Origin: Streptomyces puniciscabiei
GTDB lineage: Bacteria; Actinomycetota; Actinomycetes; Streptomycetales; Streptomycetaceae
Assembly: GCF_006715785.1 (NCBI RefSeq)
Contig: NZ_VFNX01000001.1
Coordinates: 5,002,001 to 5,066,000 of the forward strand
Length of the DNA: 64,000 bases
Direction: 5' to 3'
How positions within the stretch are numbered: position 1 is the first letter of the stretch; each line of letters starts with the position of its first letter. The notes beneath the pieces were generated by a model. That model saw only the letters and a program-made list of their open reading frames with translations, ran no database searches and was not told where the DNA came from. A program made the position numbers and the translations under genes. Of the stretch, positions 54,224-63,893 are shown one piece after another.

Positions 54224-54277
54224 ATACTGGTCAACGAGACCGAATCGGCCCAGGTCACGCGGCTGGCGGCGGTGCGG

Positions 54278-55297
54278 TTATCCGATGTACGCCGGCGACA
54301 CCGCGGCCGTGCTGATCCGCCGCGCCGCCCCCGATCCGTCCGCGGGGACCTCGTACAGGTCCGCGCCGTAGTCACCGGGCAGCGCGTACACGACCGTACG
54401 GGCGTCGCGCCACACCACCTGGTCGTCGACGCTCCTCCGCTCGGCCAGCGGAGTCTCCCGCATGGTCCGCAGGTCCAGGACGTACAGGCGCCAAGGGGCG
54501 TCCTTCGGCAGGCCCTCGACCCGCTTCTTGTAGGCGATCCGCCTGCCGTCGGGCGAGAGCGACGGGCACTCGACGTTCGGGTGCAGGGTGGTGACCGTGC
54601 GGGCGCGCAGGTCGCCCCGGACCAGATAGGTGCTGCCGTGGGTCGCGAGCGTCGCGTAGAACGTGCGGTCGTCGCCCGCGAACGTCACGCCCCAGAAGTT
54701 GGTGTCCGCCGCCTGATAGGTGTGCCCGTCCTTGACGATCCGGAAGGCCTCCAGGGACGGGATCAGCTCGCCCCTCCTCGTGTCCACGATCGCCGCGCGC
54801 GTGGAGAAGTTCGTACCGGCGTACGAGTCACCGCCCACGAACGCCGTCCAGGCGGCGAAGTGTCCCGTCGGCGAGACCCGGGCACGCGACGGAATGCCGG
54901 GGACGTCGTACCGGTGCACGGTCCGCAACCGCGCGTCCAGGATCAGCGCGCGATAGGTGTCCGAGACCGGCCCGTGCACCGCCTGCAGACACACGCCCGT
55001 GTCCGAAGCGGCGTGGAAACGCAGGCACTTGACCCCGGACGCGGTCCGTGCCCCCGACGGGTCGCCGGCCGCGACGCCGACGAGCTCGTCCCGGTGCGGC
55101 CCCCACGCCATGTTCCGGAACACCATCCGCCCGTGCCCCGTCAGCGTCACCGTCCCCGCCGTGACCCGAGGCCCGCCCGCCTGCGCCTGGTCACGGCGGT
55201 CGGCCCGGGCCGACGCGTGCAGCACCGACGCCAGCCCCACCGCCGCGAGCACGGCGACGGCTGCGACCAGGATCAGGACGCGGCTGCGTACGGTCAT
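54278..55297 (-). CDS. Membrane-anchored TolB-like beta-propeller protein
   Basis: A 339-residue protein with one N-terminal helix (VLILVAAVAVLAAVGLASVL) and an outer WD40/TolB-like propeller. Repeating motifs are VSPTGHFAAW, LSPDGRRIAYKK and YVLDLRTMRETPLAE. No enzyme motif is seen. It begins inside the stop of the MFS gene (ATGA overlap) and closes a three-gene operon with it and the phosphoesterase. Confidence 0.82.
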   Translation of the reverse strand: MTVRSRVLILVAAVAVLAAVGLASVLHASARADRRDQAQAGGPRVTAGTVTLTGHGRMVFRNMAWGPHRDELVGVAAGDPSGARTASGVKCLRFHAASDTGVCLQAVHGPVSDTYRALILDARLRTVHRYDVPGIPSRARVSPTGHFAAWTAFVGGDSYAGTNFSTRAAIVDTRRGELIPSLEAFRIVKDGHTYQAADTNFWGVTFAGDDRTFYATLATHGSTYLVRGDLRARTVTTLHPNVECPSLSPDGRRIAYKKRVEGLPKDAPWRLYVLDLRTMRETPLAERRSVDDQVVWRDARTVVYALPGDYGADLYEVPADGSGAARRISTAAVSPAYIG

Positions 55298-56553
55298 GCG
55301 GGCACCGCCCCCTTCGGGCGAACGACGACGGAGAAGACGACACAGACGACCAGCGCCACCGACGCGCCCACCAGCGCCGCACGGTTGCCCCACAGAGTCC
55401 AGGCGGCGCCGAACAGCAGGCTGCAGGCGAACCGGGCCAGCGCCTGCCCGGTCTGCACCAGGGCCAGCCCCGACGAGCGCAGCGCCTGGGGCACCCCCTC
55501 CGAGGCCGCCGCCATCAGCACCCCGTCGGTGGCCGCGTAGAACGCGCCGTGCAGCGCGAGGACGACGTACGGCAGGGCCGGGCCGTGCCACGCCGTGAGC
55601 AGCAACGCATACGCGACCAGCAGACCACCGTGCCCGCTCACGAAGACCGCCCACCGGCCCACCCGGTCCGCGAGCCGCCCGAGCGGTATCGCCAGCAGCA
55701 GGAAGGAGGCGGCCGTACCGAGCGGCAGCAGCGCGAACCACCGGTCCGGCACCCCGAGACGCCGCTGGAGCAGCAGATACACGAACGAGTCACTCACCGT
55801 GGCGAGCCCCAGCAGCAGCGCGCACACGGCGATCCGCCGCAGGCCCCGCCGCCGCAACAGCCCCACCGCACCCAGCAGGCTCGGCCGCTCCTCCGCGACC
55901 ACACCACCACGCCCGCCCGGCACGAACAGCACCAGGACCAGCACCCCCAGCACCGCGACACAGAAGCTGACGGTGAACACCGCGTCGTACCCGTCCACCG
56001 TCGCCCGCAGGATCAGGAAGGCCACCAGTGGCCCGAGCAGCGCACCCGCCGTGTCCATGGCCCGGTGCACCCCGAAGGCCCGCCCCCGCGACTGCGCCGT
56101 ACTGGACAGCGAGATGAGGGCGTCCCGGGGCGCCGTCCGCAGCCCCTTCCCCGTGCGGTCGGCGGCGAGAACCAGCCCGATCGGAGTCAGCGCATGGGCG
56201 ACCAGCAGCAACGGCTTGCACACGGCCGACACCGCGTACCCGAACCCGGCGACCCACTTGTGCCGCCCGCCGCCCCGATCCGCGAGATGCCCGCCGACCA
56301 GCCGTACGACCGCCGAGAACCCGTTGTACACACCGTCCAGCAGCCCGAAGCCCAACGGTGACAGTCCCAGCCCGCTGACCAGGTACAACGGCAGTACGGC
56401 GGTGACCATCTCGGACGACACGTCCGTCACCAGGCTGACCGTCCCGAGCGCGAGCACGACAGGCCCGACCGCGGCACGGCGCCGCCCGGCCAGTGGCCGG
56501 ACGGCACCGTCCGCGGATGCCGGCGTACTCGCGCGGCTGTCCGCTACGTACAC
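55294..56553 (-). CDS. MFS transporter
   Basis: A 419-residue, twelve-helix major facilitator. Helix 1/2 read VVLALGTVSLVTDVSSEMVT, a pattern of the MFS_1 group with TDVSSEM found in several actinobacterial transporters, and GLILAADRTGKGLRTAPRDAL-like text (VLAADRTGKGLRTAPRDALI) marks the central loop. Substrate unknown. GTG 56553 begins one base after the phosphoesterase stop, so the genes are coupled. Confidence 0.82.
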   Translation of the reverse strand: MYVADSRASTPASADGAVRPLAGRRRAAVGPVVLALGTVSLVTDVSSEMVTAVLPLYLVSGLGLSPLGFGLLDGVYNGFSAVVRLVGGHLADRGGGRHKWVAGFGYAVSAVCKPLLLVAHALTPIGLVLAADRTGKGLRTAPRDALISLSSTAQSRGRAFGVHRAMDTAGALLGPLVAFLILRATVDGYDAVFTVSFCVAVLGVLVLVLFVPGGRGGVVAEERPSLLGAVGLLRRRGLRRIAVCALLLGLATVSDSFVYLLLQRRLGVPDRWFALLPLGTAASFLLLAIPLGRLADRVGRWAVFVSGHGGLLVAYALLLTAWHGPALPYVVLALHGAFYAATDGVLMAAASEGVPQALRSSGLALVQTGQALARFACSLLFGAAWTLWGNRAALVGASVALVVCVVFSVVVRPKGAVPA

Positions 56554-56554
56554 G

Positions 56555-57442
56555 TCAGGACGCCCAGACGCCGGTGATGTCCTTGGCGGAGGCCGCGTTG
56601 CCCGCATGCGTGCTCAGCCCCTGCAGGTCCTCCAGGGTGCGCAGCAGGTCGTAGTGGTTGTAGGTGGTGGAACTGGACGACCCGGCGGCCACCGGCTGCC
56701 CGTACAGCACGGTCGGGATCCGGTTCCCGCTCAGCCGGTTGTCCTCGTCGAAGGTGATGACGAGCAGGCTGTTGTGGGTCTTGGCCCAACTCGCATAGCC
56801 GCCCAGGTTGTTCTTCAGCCAGGTGTCACCGGTGGACACCGAGCAGTCGTGCATGTCGCTGCACAGGTTGGGGACCACGTACGACATCTGGGGCAGCGTC
56901 GAGTAGTCCGTCGGGAACTGGTCGAACGTCATGGCGCTGTCCGTCGGCACGTTGCTGAACCCGAACCACGGGTTGTGCTTCTGGGCGTAGTCGCCGCTGC
57001 TGCACGTGGTGTCGCCCTGGCCGGGCAGATCCTCGTTGTAGCTGGCCCAGGTACGGCCGGCGTCGATCACCTCGGACGCCAGGTTGGGCGCCGAGGAGAA
57101 ACCGGGCGTGACACAACTGTCGTCCGTGATGCCCTGGGTGTCGCCGGAGAACATCGCGTAGTAGTTCGGCTGGCTCGGGTGGGTCTCGGCGTACGACTGC
57201 GTCAGGCTGGCACCTCCCGACTTCAGCGAGTTGATGTACGGCGCGCGGGAGGAGCCGATGACCTGGCTGTACGCGTGGTTCTCGAAGACCACGACGACCA
57301 CGTGGTCCGGGCTCGGCACGGCGCCCGCGGCGTGCGCGGACTCTGCGCCGATCCCGGTCCACAGCCCGAACGCGGCCGCGGCGAGGGCCGCTGTGGACGC
57401 CACGACGGTGCGGGCACGGCGGTACACGGAACTGCCGGACAC
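56555..57442 (-). CDS. Secreted phosphoesterase (alkaline-phosphatase-like, acid phosphatase type)
   Basis: A 295-residue secreted enzyme. The signal peptide runs to about ESAHAAG. The core matches the phosphoesterase family (phospholipase C/AcpA-like): VVVVFENHAYSQVIG, the nucleophile region GGASLTQSYAETHPSQPNY, FSGDTQGITDDSC and the metal motif VITFDEDN. It probably releases phosphate from organic esters outside the cell. GTG 57442 follows GGAGG. Confidence 0.87.
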   Translation of the reverse strand: MSGSSVYRRARTVVASTAALAAAAFGLWTGIGAESAHAAGAVPSPDHVVVVVFENHAYSQVIGSSRAPYINSLKSGGASLTQSYAETHPSQPNYYAMFSGDTQGITDDSCVTPGFSSAPNLASEVIDAGRTWASYNEDLPGQGDTTCSSGDYAQKHNPWFGFSNVPTDSAMTFDQFPTDYSTLPQMSYVVPNLCSDMHDCSVSTGDTWLKNNLGGYASWAKTHNSLLVITFDEDNRLSGNRIPTVLYGQPVAAGSSSSTTYNHYDLLRTLEDLQGLSTHAGNAASAKDITGVWAS

Positions 57443-57573
57443 ATCAACCTCCGGTGTGGGGGGCGGGACGGGGCTGGCGGTGCGGACAGAGCATGCACAC
57501 GTCAATCTTCCCGCGTCCCACGCGAGCCAACCTCACGAGTGAAGACCGGATGAACGCCGGGTACCCCCGCCCC

Positions 57574-58485
57574 ATGACAGCGAAGATCCGTGTGGGCACC
57601 TGCGGCTGGACCGACCGCGCACTCCTGGCGAGCGGTTGGTACCCGCCCGGCAATCGCGACCCGGAGAGCCGCCTGCGCCACTATGCGAACCGCTTCCCCG
57701 TCGTGGAGGCAGACTCCCCTTACTACGCCCTTCCGGCCCCCCGCACCACCCGCCTCTGGGCGGACCGGACCCCACCCGGCTTCCGCTTCGACGTCAAGGC
57801 CTTCTCCCTCCTCACCGACCACCCCACCCGACCCTCCGCCCTTCCCGAGGACTTACGGGGGCGTCCTCGCGACGAGGGCCTCCTGGAGGAGGTCTGGAAT
57901 CGCTACGCCGAAGCGATCGCCCCCCTCCGTGCCGCGGATCGCCTGGGCACGCTCGTCTTCCAGTACCCCCCGCGCCTCACACCCGGCCCGGACGCCGAGG
58001 CATTCGTCCGCGCCGCCCGGGAAAGGGCCCGCGACTGGCCCTTCGCCGTCGAGTTCCGCAACCCCGCCTGGTGGCGGAGCGACCGCACGACCGCGTTTCT
58101 CGAGGACCTGAACGCCACGGCCGTGGCGGTGGACGCACCCGGCCTGCCCCCCACCGCCCACGTCACCACTCCCCGCCTCTCCCTGATCCGCTTCCACGGC
58201 CGCAGCCCGCACTGGGGCACCGGCAGCAAGGAGGACCGCTTCCGCCACACCTACACCCCCTCCGAACTCACCGAGTGGCTACCCCGCGTCCGGGCTCTGG
58301 CGCAGGCCACGGACGAAGTCCACGTCCTCTTCAACAACTGCTGCGGCGACGCGGCGCCGAAGGCGGCGCAAGCCCTGCACGACCTGCTGGACGCGACGGT
58401 GCCGCAGCCGCGCGACATGGGCAGGGAACATGGGGCATGGTGTCCGCCCGCGGCGGCCGGCGCCAACTCGTCCAACCCTGAATGA
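57574..58485 (+). CDS. DUF72 family protein with a TTA codon
   Basis: A 303-residue TIM-barrel-like DUF72 protein: KIRVGTCGWTDRALLASGWY at the start, YYALPAPRTTRLWADRTPPG, FQYPPRL, WPFAVEFRNPAWW and VLFNNCCGDAAPKAAQAL. Family function unknown, possibly endonuclease- or RNA-related by fold. Codon 94 (57853-57855) is TTA, so translation should depend on the bldA tRNA. ATG 57550 is a possible earlier start. Confidence 0.88.
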   Translation: MTAKIRVGTCGWTDRALLASGWYPPGNRDPESRLRHYANRFPVVEADSPYYALPAPRTTRLWADRTPPGFRFDVKAFSLLTDHPTRPSALPEDLRGRPRDEGLLEEVWNRYAEAIAPLRAADRLGTLVFQYPPRLTPGPDAEAFVRAARERARDWPFAVEFRNPAWWRSDRTTAFLEDLNATAVAVDAPGLPPTAHVTTPRLSLIRFHGRSPHWGTGSKEDRFRHTYTPSELTEWLPRVRALAQATDEVHVLFNNCCGDAAPKAAQALHDLLDATVPQPRDMGREHGAWCPPAAAGANSSNPE

Positions 58486-58722
58486 ACAGCCCGCCGGCCC
58501 CGAGGACGGACACCACCCGGCGCGGCACCGGCCCACACGACGGCAGCCGCGCCACCGGCCGCGACGCACCCGCACAGGCCGCCGCAGGCATGCGACCACG
58601 TACCCGCACCCGGTACCGCACCCGTGGGGGCGGCGCACCCCACCCCGCCGTCCCCAAGCCACCCCCCGCCCCTCCGGTTAGGCTCTGGCCAGGACGACCG
58701 CATCCGAGGGGAGGCCACGGAG

Positions 58723-61716
58723 ATGACGCCGGGGCGCAGAAGCAGTACCTTCACCCGCCTGCTCCGACACGGCTTCACCGACCCCTCCGCCGCCGAGCGC
58801 CTCCTCGACGGCCCGGAACTCGCCCCCGTCCGCAACGACCCCGTCCTCCTGGAGGCCCTGGGCGCCACCGCCGACCCCGACCTCGCCCTGCACGGCCTGG
58901 TCCGGCTCCTGGAGGCCCAGGACGGCGACACGGCCCATCGCTCACTGCTGGACACCCTCATCGCGGCCAAGCCCCTGCGCGACCGCCTCCTCGGCGTCCT
59001 CGGCGCCTCCGCCGCCCTCGCCGACCACCTGGCCCGCCACCCGAGCGACTGGCACGCCCTGGTCACCTACGAGCCGAGAGACCTCCACCCCGGCGTCGAG
59101 GAGTTCGAGCGCGGCCTGGCGGAGGCCACCGACCCCGTCTCCCTCCGCGTCGCCTACCGCCGCTGCCTGCTCTCCATCGCCGCCCGCGACGTCTGCGGCA
59201 CCACGGACGTCGCCGAGACGGCCGCCGAACTCGCCGACCTCGCCACCGCCACCCTCCGCGCCGCCCTGGCCATCGCACGGGCGCAGGCCCCCGGCGACGC
59301 CGCCGCCTGCCGCCTCGCGGTGATCGCGATGGGCAAGTGCGGCGGTCACGAACTGAACTACGTCTCCGACGTGGACGTGATCTTCGTGGCGGAGGCGGCC
59401 GAGGGCACCACCGAGGCCAAGGCGCTCACCGCCGCCACCCGCCTCGCCTCGCACCTGATGCGGATCTGCTCGGAGACCACCGTGGAGGGCTCCATCTGGC
59501 CGGTGGACGCCAACCTCCGCCCCGAGGGCCGCAACGGCCCCCTGGTCCGCACCCTCTCCTCCCACCTCGCCTACTACCAACGCTGGGCGAAGACCTGGGA
59601 GTTCCAGGCCCTGCTCAAGGCCCGCCCGGTGGCGGGCGACGCGGAACTGGGCCAGGCGTACGTCGACGCGCTCGAACCCATGGTCTGGAAGGCCGCCGAA
59701 CGCGAGAACTTCGTCGCGGACGTCCAGCAGATGCGCCGCCGCGTCATCGAGAACATCCCGGCGGCCGAGATCGAACGAGAGCTCAAACTCGGCCCCGGCG
59801 GCCTCCGCGACGTCGAATTCGCCGTCCAGCTACTGCAGTTGGTGCACGGCCGCACCGACCAGAGCCTGCGCAGCGGCACCACCCTGGACGCCCTGCAGGC
59901 CCTCGCCGCCGGAGGCTACGTCGGCCGCGAGGACGCCGCCCGCCTGGACGAGGCGTACCGCTTCCTGCGCGCGATGGAGCACCGCATCCAGCTCTACCGC
60001 CTGCGCCGCACCCACCTCGTCCCGGTCGCCGAGGAGGACCAGCGGCGCCTCGGCCGCTCCCTCGGCCTGCGCACCGACCCGGTGGCCGAGCTGAACCGCG
60101 AGTGGAAGCGGCACACCGGCGTCGTACGCAGGCTGCACGAGAAGCTCTTCTACCGCCCGCTCCTCGACGCGGTCGCCCAACTGGCCCCCGGCGAGGCCCG
60201 CCTGAGCCCCGAGGCGGCCCGCGAGCGCCTCGTCGCCCTCGGCTACGCCGACCCGGCGGCCGCCCTGCGCCACCTGGAGGCCCTGGCCTCCGGCGTGACC
60301 CGCAAGGCGGCCATCCAGCGCACCCTGCTCCCCGTCCTCCTCGGCTGGTTCGCCGACTCGGCGGACCCGGACGCGGGCCTGCTGAACTTCCGCAAGGTCT
60401 CCGACGCGCTCGGCAAGACCCCCTGGTACCTGCGCCTGCTCCGGGACGAAGGGGCGGCCGCGGAGAACCTGGCCCGCGTGCTGTCGGCGGGCCGCCTCGC
60501 CCCCGACCTGCTCATGCGCGCCCCCGAGGCGGTGGCCCTGCTGGGCGACGGCGACGGCGGCGGCCTCGCACCCCGCGGCCGTGCTCCCCTGGAGCAGGAG
60601 ATCCTGGCCGCCGTGGGCCGCGCGGAGAACGCCGAGCAGGGCGTCACCGCGGCCCGCGGCGTGCGCCGCCGCGAGCTGTTCCGTACGGCTGCCGCCGACA
60701 TCGTCGGCTCCTACGGCACCGAGACCAGCCCCGCCGAGGCCGACCAGGGCGCCCTGGTGGACCGGGTCGGCGCGGCGGTCTCCGACCTCACGGCCGCCAC
60801 CCTCGCCGGCACTCTGCGGGCGGTGGTCCGGGACGGCTGGGGCGACATGCTGCCCACCCGGTTCGCGATCATGGGGATGGGCCGGTTCGGCGGCCACGAG
60901 CTGGGTTACGGCTCCGACGCGGACGTCGTCTTCGTGCACGAGCCGCAGGACGGCGTGGACGAGCACGAGGCGGCCACCGCCGCGAACAAGGTCGTCGCCG
61001 AGATGCGCCGCCTGCTGCAGCTGCCCAGCTCGGACCCGCCGCTGCTCATCGACGCCGACCTGCGCCCGGAGGGCAAGTCGGGCCCGCTGGTGCGCACCCT
61101 GAAGTCGTACGAGGCGTACTACCGCCGCTGGTCCCTGGTCTGGGAGTCCCAGGCGCTGCTGCGGGCCGAGCCGGTCGCCGGGGACGAGGACCTGGGCCGT
61201 CGCTTCACCGAGCTGATCGACCCCCTGCGCTATCCGGCGCACGGCCTCGGCGAGGATGCCGTACGCGAGATCCGCCGGCTGAAGGCCCGGATGGAGTCCG
61301 AGCGCCTGCCGCGCGGCGCGGACCCCAAGCTGCACACCAAGCTGGGCCCGGGCGGGCTGTCCGACGTCGAGTGGACCGTGCAGCTCTTCCAGCTGCGGCA
61401 CGGCTGGGACCATCCCGGTCTGCGCACCACCCGCACCCGCCAGGCGCTGGCCGCCGCCCGCGAGGCCGGGCTGCTGTCCGCGGAGGAGGCGGAGATCCTG
61501 GACGAGGCCTGGGTGCTGGCGACGCGGGTGCGCAACGCGGTGATGCTGGTGCGCGGCCGGGCCGGGGACACCTTCCCCACCGAGCCGCGCGAGCTGGCCG
61601 CCGTGGGCCGCTACCTGGGCTACGGCGCCGGGCACGCCGGCGACATGCTGGACGCCTACCGCCGTACCACCCGCAGGGCCCGCACGGTGGTGGAGGAGCT
61701 GTTCTACGCGGACTGA
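58723..61716 (+). CDS. glnE: Bifunctional glutamine synthetase adenylyltransferase/deadenylase
   Basis: A 997-residue protein with two nucleotidyltransferase domains: deadenylylating N-terminal part with MGKCGGHELNYVSDVDVIF (about residue 205) and adenylylating C-terminal part with GMGRFGGHELGYGSDADVVF (about residue 722). Each is followed by a GlnD-like helical domain. It adenylylates GlnA-type glutamine synthetase in response to nitrogen supply. GAGG..GGAG before ATG 58723 fixes the start; the frame is open further upstream. It is 10.5 kb from glnA2. Confidence 0.95.
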   Translation: MTPGRRSSTFTRLLRHGFTDPSAAERLLDGPELAPVRNDPVLLEALGATADPDLALHGLVRLLEAQDGDTAHRSLLDTLIAAKPLRDRLLGVLGASAALADHLARHPSDWHALVTYEPRDLHPGVEEFERGLAEATDPVSLRVAYRRCLLSIAARDVCGTTDVAETAAELADLATATLRAALAIARAQAPGDAAACRLAVIAMGKCGGHELNYVSDVDVIFVAEAAEGTTEAKALTAATRLASHLMRICSETTVEGSIWPVDANLRPEGRNGPLVRTLSSHLAYYQRWAKTWEFQALLKARPVAGDAELGQAYVDALEPMVWKAAERENFVADVQQMRRRVIENIPAAEIERELKLGPGGLRDVEFAVQLLQLVHGRTDQSLRSGTTLDALQALAAGGYVGREDAARLDEAYRFLRAMEHRIQLYRLRRTHLVPVAEEDQRRLGRSLGLRTDPVAELNREWKRHTGVVRRLHEKLFYRPLLDAVAQLAPGEARLSPEAARERLVALGYADPAAALRHLEALASGVTRKAAIQRTLLPVLLGWFADSADPDAGLLNFRKVSDALGKTPWYLRLLRDEGAAAENLARVLSAGRLAPDLLMRAPEAVALLGDGDGGGLAPRGRAPLEQEILAAVGRAENAEQGVTAARGVRRRELFRTAAADIVGSYGTETSPAEADQGALVDRVGAAVSDLTAATLAGTLRAVVRDGWGDMLPTRFAIMGMGRFGGHELGYGSDADVVFVHEPQDGVDEHEAATAANKVVAEMRRLLQLPSSDPPLLIDADLRPEGKSGPLVRTLKSYEAYYRRWSLVWESQALLRAEPVAGDEDLGRRFTELIDPLRYPAHGLGEDAVREIRRLKARMESERLPRGADPKLHTKLGPGGLSDVEWTVQLFQLRHGWDHPGLRTTRTRQALAAAREAGLLSAEEAEILDEAWVLATRVRNAVMLVRGRAGDTFPTEPRELAAVGRYLGYGAGHAGDMLDAYRRTTRRARTVVEELFYAD

Positions 61717-61736
61717 TCCGTCCGGCCCCGGACGAT

Positions 61737-62606
61737 CTACGCGGCCTGAGCGGCACCGACCGGTTCGAGGGCCGCCGCCGGGGTCACCCGCGGCAGCGCG
61801 TACGGCAGCGCGCCGTACCACACCCGCGCCACCGTGAACCCGAAGGCCAGGCAGAGCACTCCGCCCACGGCGTCCAGCCAGAAGTGGTTGGCCGTGGCGA
61901 CGATGACCAGCAGGGTGGCCGCCGGGTAGAGCAGGCCCAGTACCCGTACCCAGGGCACGGTCGCCAGCGCGAAGACGGTCAGCCCGCACCACAGCGACCA
62001 GCCGATGTGCATCGAGGGCATCGCCGCGTACTGGTTCGACATGTGCTTCAGATCGCCGGAGGCCATCGAGCCCCAGGTGTGGTGCACCATCACGGTGTCC
62101 ACGAAGTGCCCGTCGCGCATCAACCGGGGCGGCGCGAGCGGAAACAGATAGTAACCGGCGAGTGCCACACCGGTGGTCGCGAACAGCGCCAGCCGCGCCG
62201 CCGCGTACCGGCCCGGATGCCACCGGTACAACCAGACCAGCACACCGATCGTGATGACGAAGTGCAGCGTGGCGTAGTAGTAGTTCATCCCGATGATCAG
62301 CCAAGACACCGAGTTGACGGCGTGGTTGACGGACCGCTCGACGGCGATGCCCAGATGGTGCTCGGCGCTGAGGATCCAGTCGGCGTTGCGCAGCGCCTTG
62401 CTCTTCTGCTCCGGGACGGCGTTGCGGATCAGCGAGTACGTCCAGTAACTCACCGCGATCAGAAGGATCTCGAACCAGAGCCGGGGCCGCCGCGGCCGTC
62501 GTAGCCGGACCAGCAGACGCGTTCGGTCCTCGCCCGTGACGGCCTGCGGAACGGCCACCTCCTCGCGACCTTCCGACTGCGTCACGGTCGAGTCACTCAT
62601 AGCCAT
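61737..62606 (-). CDS. PAP2 family phosphatase (membrane)
   Basis: A 289-residue protein with six helices and the PAP2/Aur1-like motifs RNADWILSAEHHLGIAVE, QYAAMPSMHIGWSLW (catalytic His) and ANHFWLDAVGG. It likely dephosphorylates lipid phosphates or inositol phosphates at the outer face of the membrane. ATG 62606 (MAMSDSTV) or 62600 are equivalent starts. It converges on glnE with 20 bp between. Confidence 0.88.
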   Translation of the reverse strand: MAMSDSTVTQSEGREEVAVPQAVTGEDRTRLLVRLRRPRRPRLWFEILLIAVSYWTYSLIRNAVPEQKSKALRNADWILSAEHHLGIAVERSVNHAVNSVSWLIIGMNYYYATLHFVITIGVLVWLYRWHPGRYAAARLALFATTGVALAGYYLFPLAPPRLMRDGHFVDTVMVHHTWGSMASGDLKHMSNQYAAMPSMHIGWSLWCGLTVFALATVPWVRVLGLLYPAATLLVIVATANHFWLDAVGGVLCLAFGFTVARVWYGALPYALPRVTPAAALEPVGAAQAA

Positions 62607-62668
62607 CAAGTCTGCCAGAAAAGGCTTCCTCGACCGATCATCCCAAGGTCGGGTCCGGGACGCACCTT

Positions 62669-63796
62669 CTACGACATACGGACGACATTCGGCGCCGAAG
62701 CGGTCGAACCGCGCACCACCAGCTCCGGCATGAACACGAACTCGCTGTGCGGCGCGGGCGTCCCGCCGATCTCCTCCAGCAACGTGCGCACCGCGGCCTG
62801 GCCCATCGCCGGCACCGGCTTGCGGACCGTGGTCAGCGGCGGGTCGGTGAAGGCGATCAGCGGGGAGTCGTCGAAGCCGACCACCGACACGTCCCGGGGC
62901 ACCTCCAGGCCCCGCTGCCGGGCGGCTCGTATGGCACCGAGCGCCATCATGTCGCTGGCGCACACCACGGCCGTGCAGTCCCGGTCGATCAGCGCGGTCG
63001 CGGCCGCCTGACCGCCCTCCAGGGTGTACAGCGAGTGCTGGATCAGCTCGGTCTCGACCACCTCGGCCGCGAGCCCCAGCTGGTCCTGCACGGCCCGCAC
63101 GAAGCCCTCGATCTTGCGCTGCACCGGCACGAACCGCTTCGGGCCGAGGGCGAGCCCGATCCGGGTGTGCCCGAGCGACACCAGGTGGGTCACCGCCAGC
63201 GTCATCGCGGCCCGGTCGTCGGGGGAGATGAACGGCGCCTGCACCTTCGGCGAGAACCCGTCCACCAGCACGAACGGCACGCCCTGCGCCCGCAGCCGCT
63301 CATAGCGCTGCATGTCGGCGGTGGTGTCGGCGTGCAGCCCGGAGACGTAGATGATCCCCGCGACCCCCCGGTCCACCAGCATCTCGGTCAGCTCGTCCTC
63401 GGTCGACCCCCCGGGGGTCTGGGTGGCGAGCACCGGCGTGTAGCCCTGGCGGGTCAGCGCCTGACCGATGACCTGGGCCAGGGCCGGGAATATCGGGTTC
63501 TCCAGCTCCGGTGTGATCAGGCCGACCAGCCCCTCGCTGCGCTGCCGCAGCCGCACCGGGCGCTCGTAGCCCAGGACGTCCAGCGCGGCGAGCACGGACT
63601 GGCGGGTGGTGGCGGCGACGCCCGGTTTTCCGTTGAGGACCCGGCTGACGGTCGCTTCGCTCACCCCCGCCTGCGCAGCGATGTCGGCAAGCCGTGTGGT
63701 CACGGCACTGGACTGTACCGGTCGTATGCCGCCTTGCACACCGACGGGACGCCGTGCGCGAGCGGCCGGACGGCCCGCCCTGGGTTGCTGCCTCAT
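62669..63796 (-). CDS. malR: LacI family repressor, MalR-like
   Basis: A 375-residue LacI regulator. The helix-turn-helix (about residues 34-80) reads LADIAAQAGVSEATVSRVLN; the periplasmic-binding-like core contains GLITPELENPIFPALAQ and VVGFDDSPLIAFTDPPLT. This matches Streptomyces MalR, the maltose-operon repressor, as I remember it. ATG 63796 follows GAGGGAG; GTG 63703 gives the shorter textbook protein. It should act on the CTTGCA repeats upstream and on the maltose-uptake genes beyond the right edge. Confidence 0.85.
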   Translation of the reverse strand: MRQQPRAGRPAARARRPVGVQGGIRPVQSSAVTTRLADIAAQAGVSEATVSRVLNGKPGVAATTRQSVLAALDVLGYERPVRLRQRSEGLVGLITPELENPIFPALAQVIGQALTRQGYTPVLATQTPGGSTEDELTEMLVDRGVAGIIYVSGLHADTTADMQRYERLRAQGVPFVLVDGFSPKVQAPFISPDDRAAMTLAVTHLVSLGHTRIGLALGPKRFVPVQRKIEGFVRAVQDQLGLAAEVVETELIQHSLYTLEGGQAAATALIDRDCTAVVCASDMMALGAIRAARQRGLEVPRDVSVVGFDDSPLIAFTDPPLTTVRKPVPAMGQAAVRTLLEEIGGTPAPHSEFVFMPELVVRGSTASAPNVVRMS

Positions 63797-63826
63797 CGGG
63801 CTCCCTCGAATTGGTGGCGGCAAGAG

Positions 63827-63842
63827 CTTGCAGAGTCTTGCA
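63827..63842. promoter_or_regulatory. MalR operator candidate: paired CTTGCA direct repeat
   Basis: CTTGCA at 63827-63832 and 63837-63842 form a direct repeat with a 10-bp period, 31 bp upstream of the malR start codon. LacI-type operators usually contain TTGCA-like halves. Probably an autoregulatory site. Confidence 0.6.
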
Positions 63843-63893
63843 CAAGTGTCGTTGCTCCGGTGAGCGGTAACGACGGGGTAACCATCGTGTTCC

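Noticed and set aside
58482..62504. A 1340-codon plus-strand open frame overlapping glnE
   Set aside because: Its sequence is almost all Arg, Pro and Gly, typical of an out-of-frame read of a high-GC gene; glnE in another frame has all family motifs.
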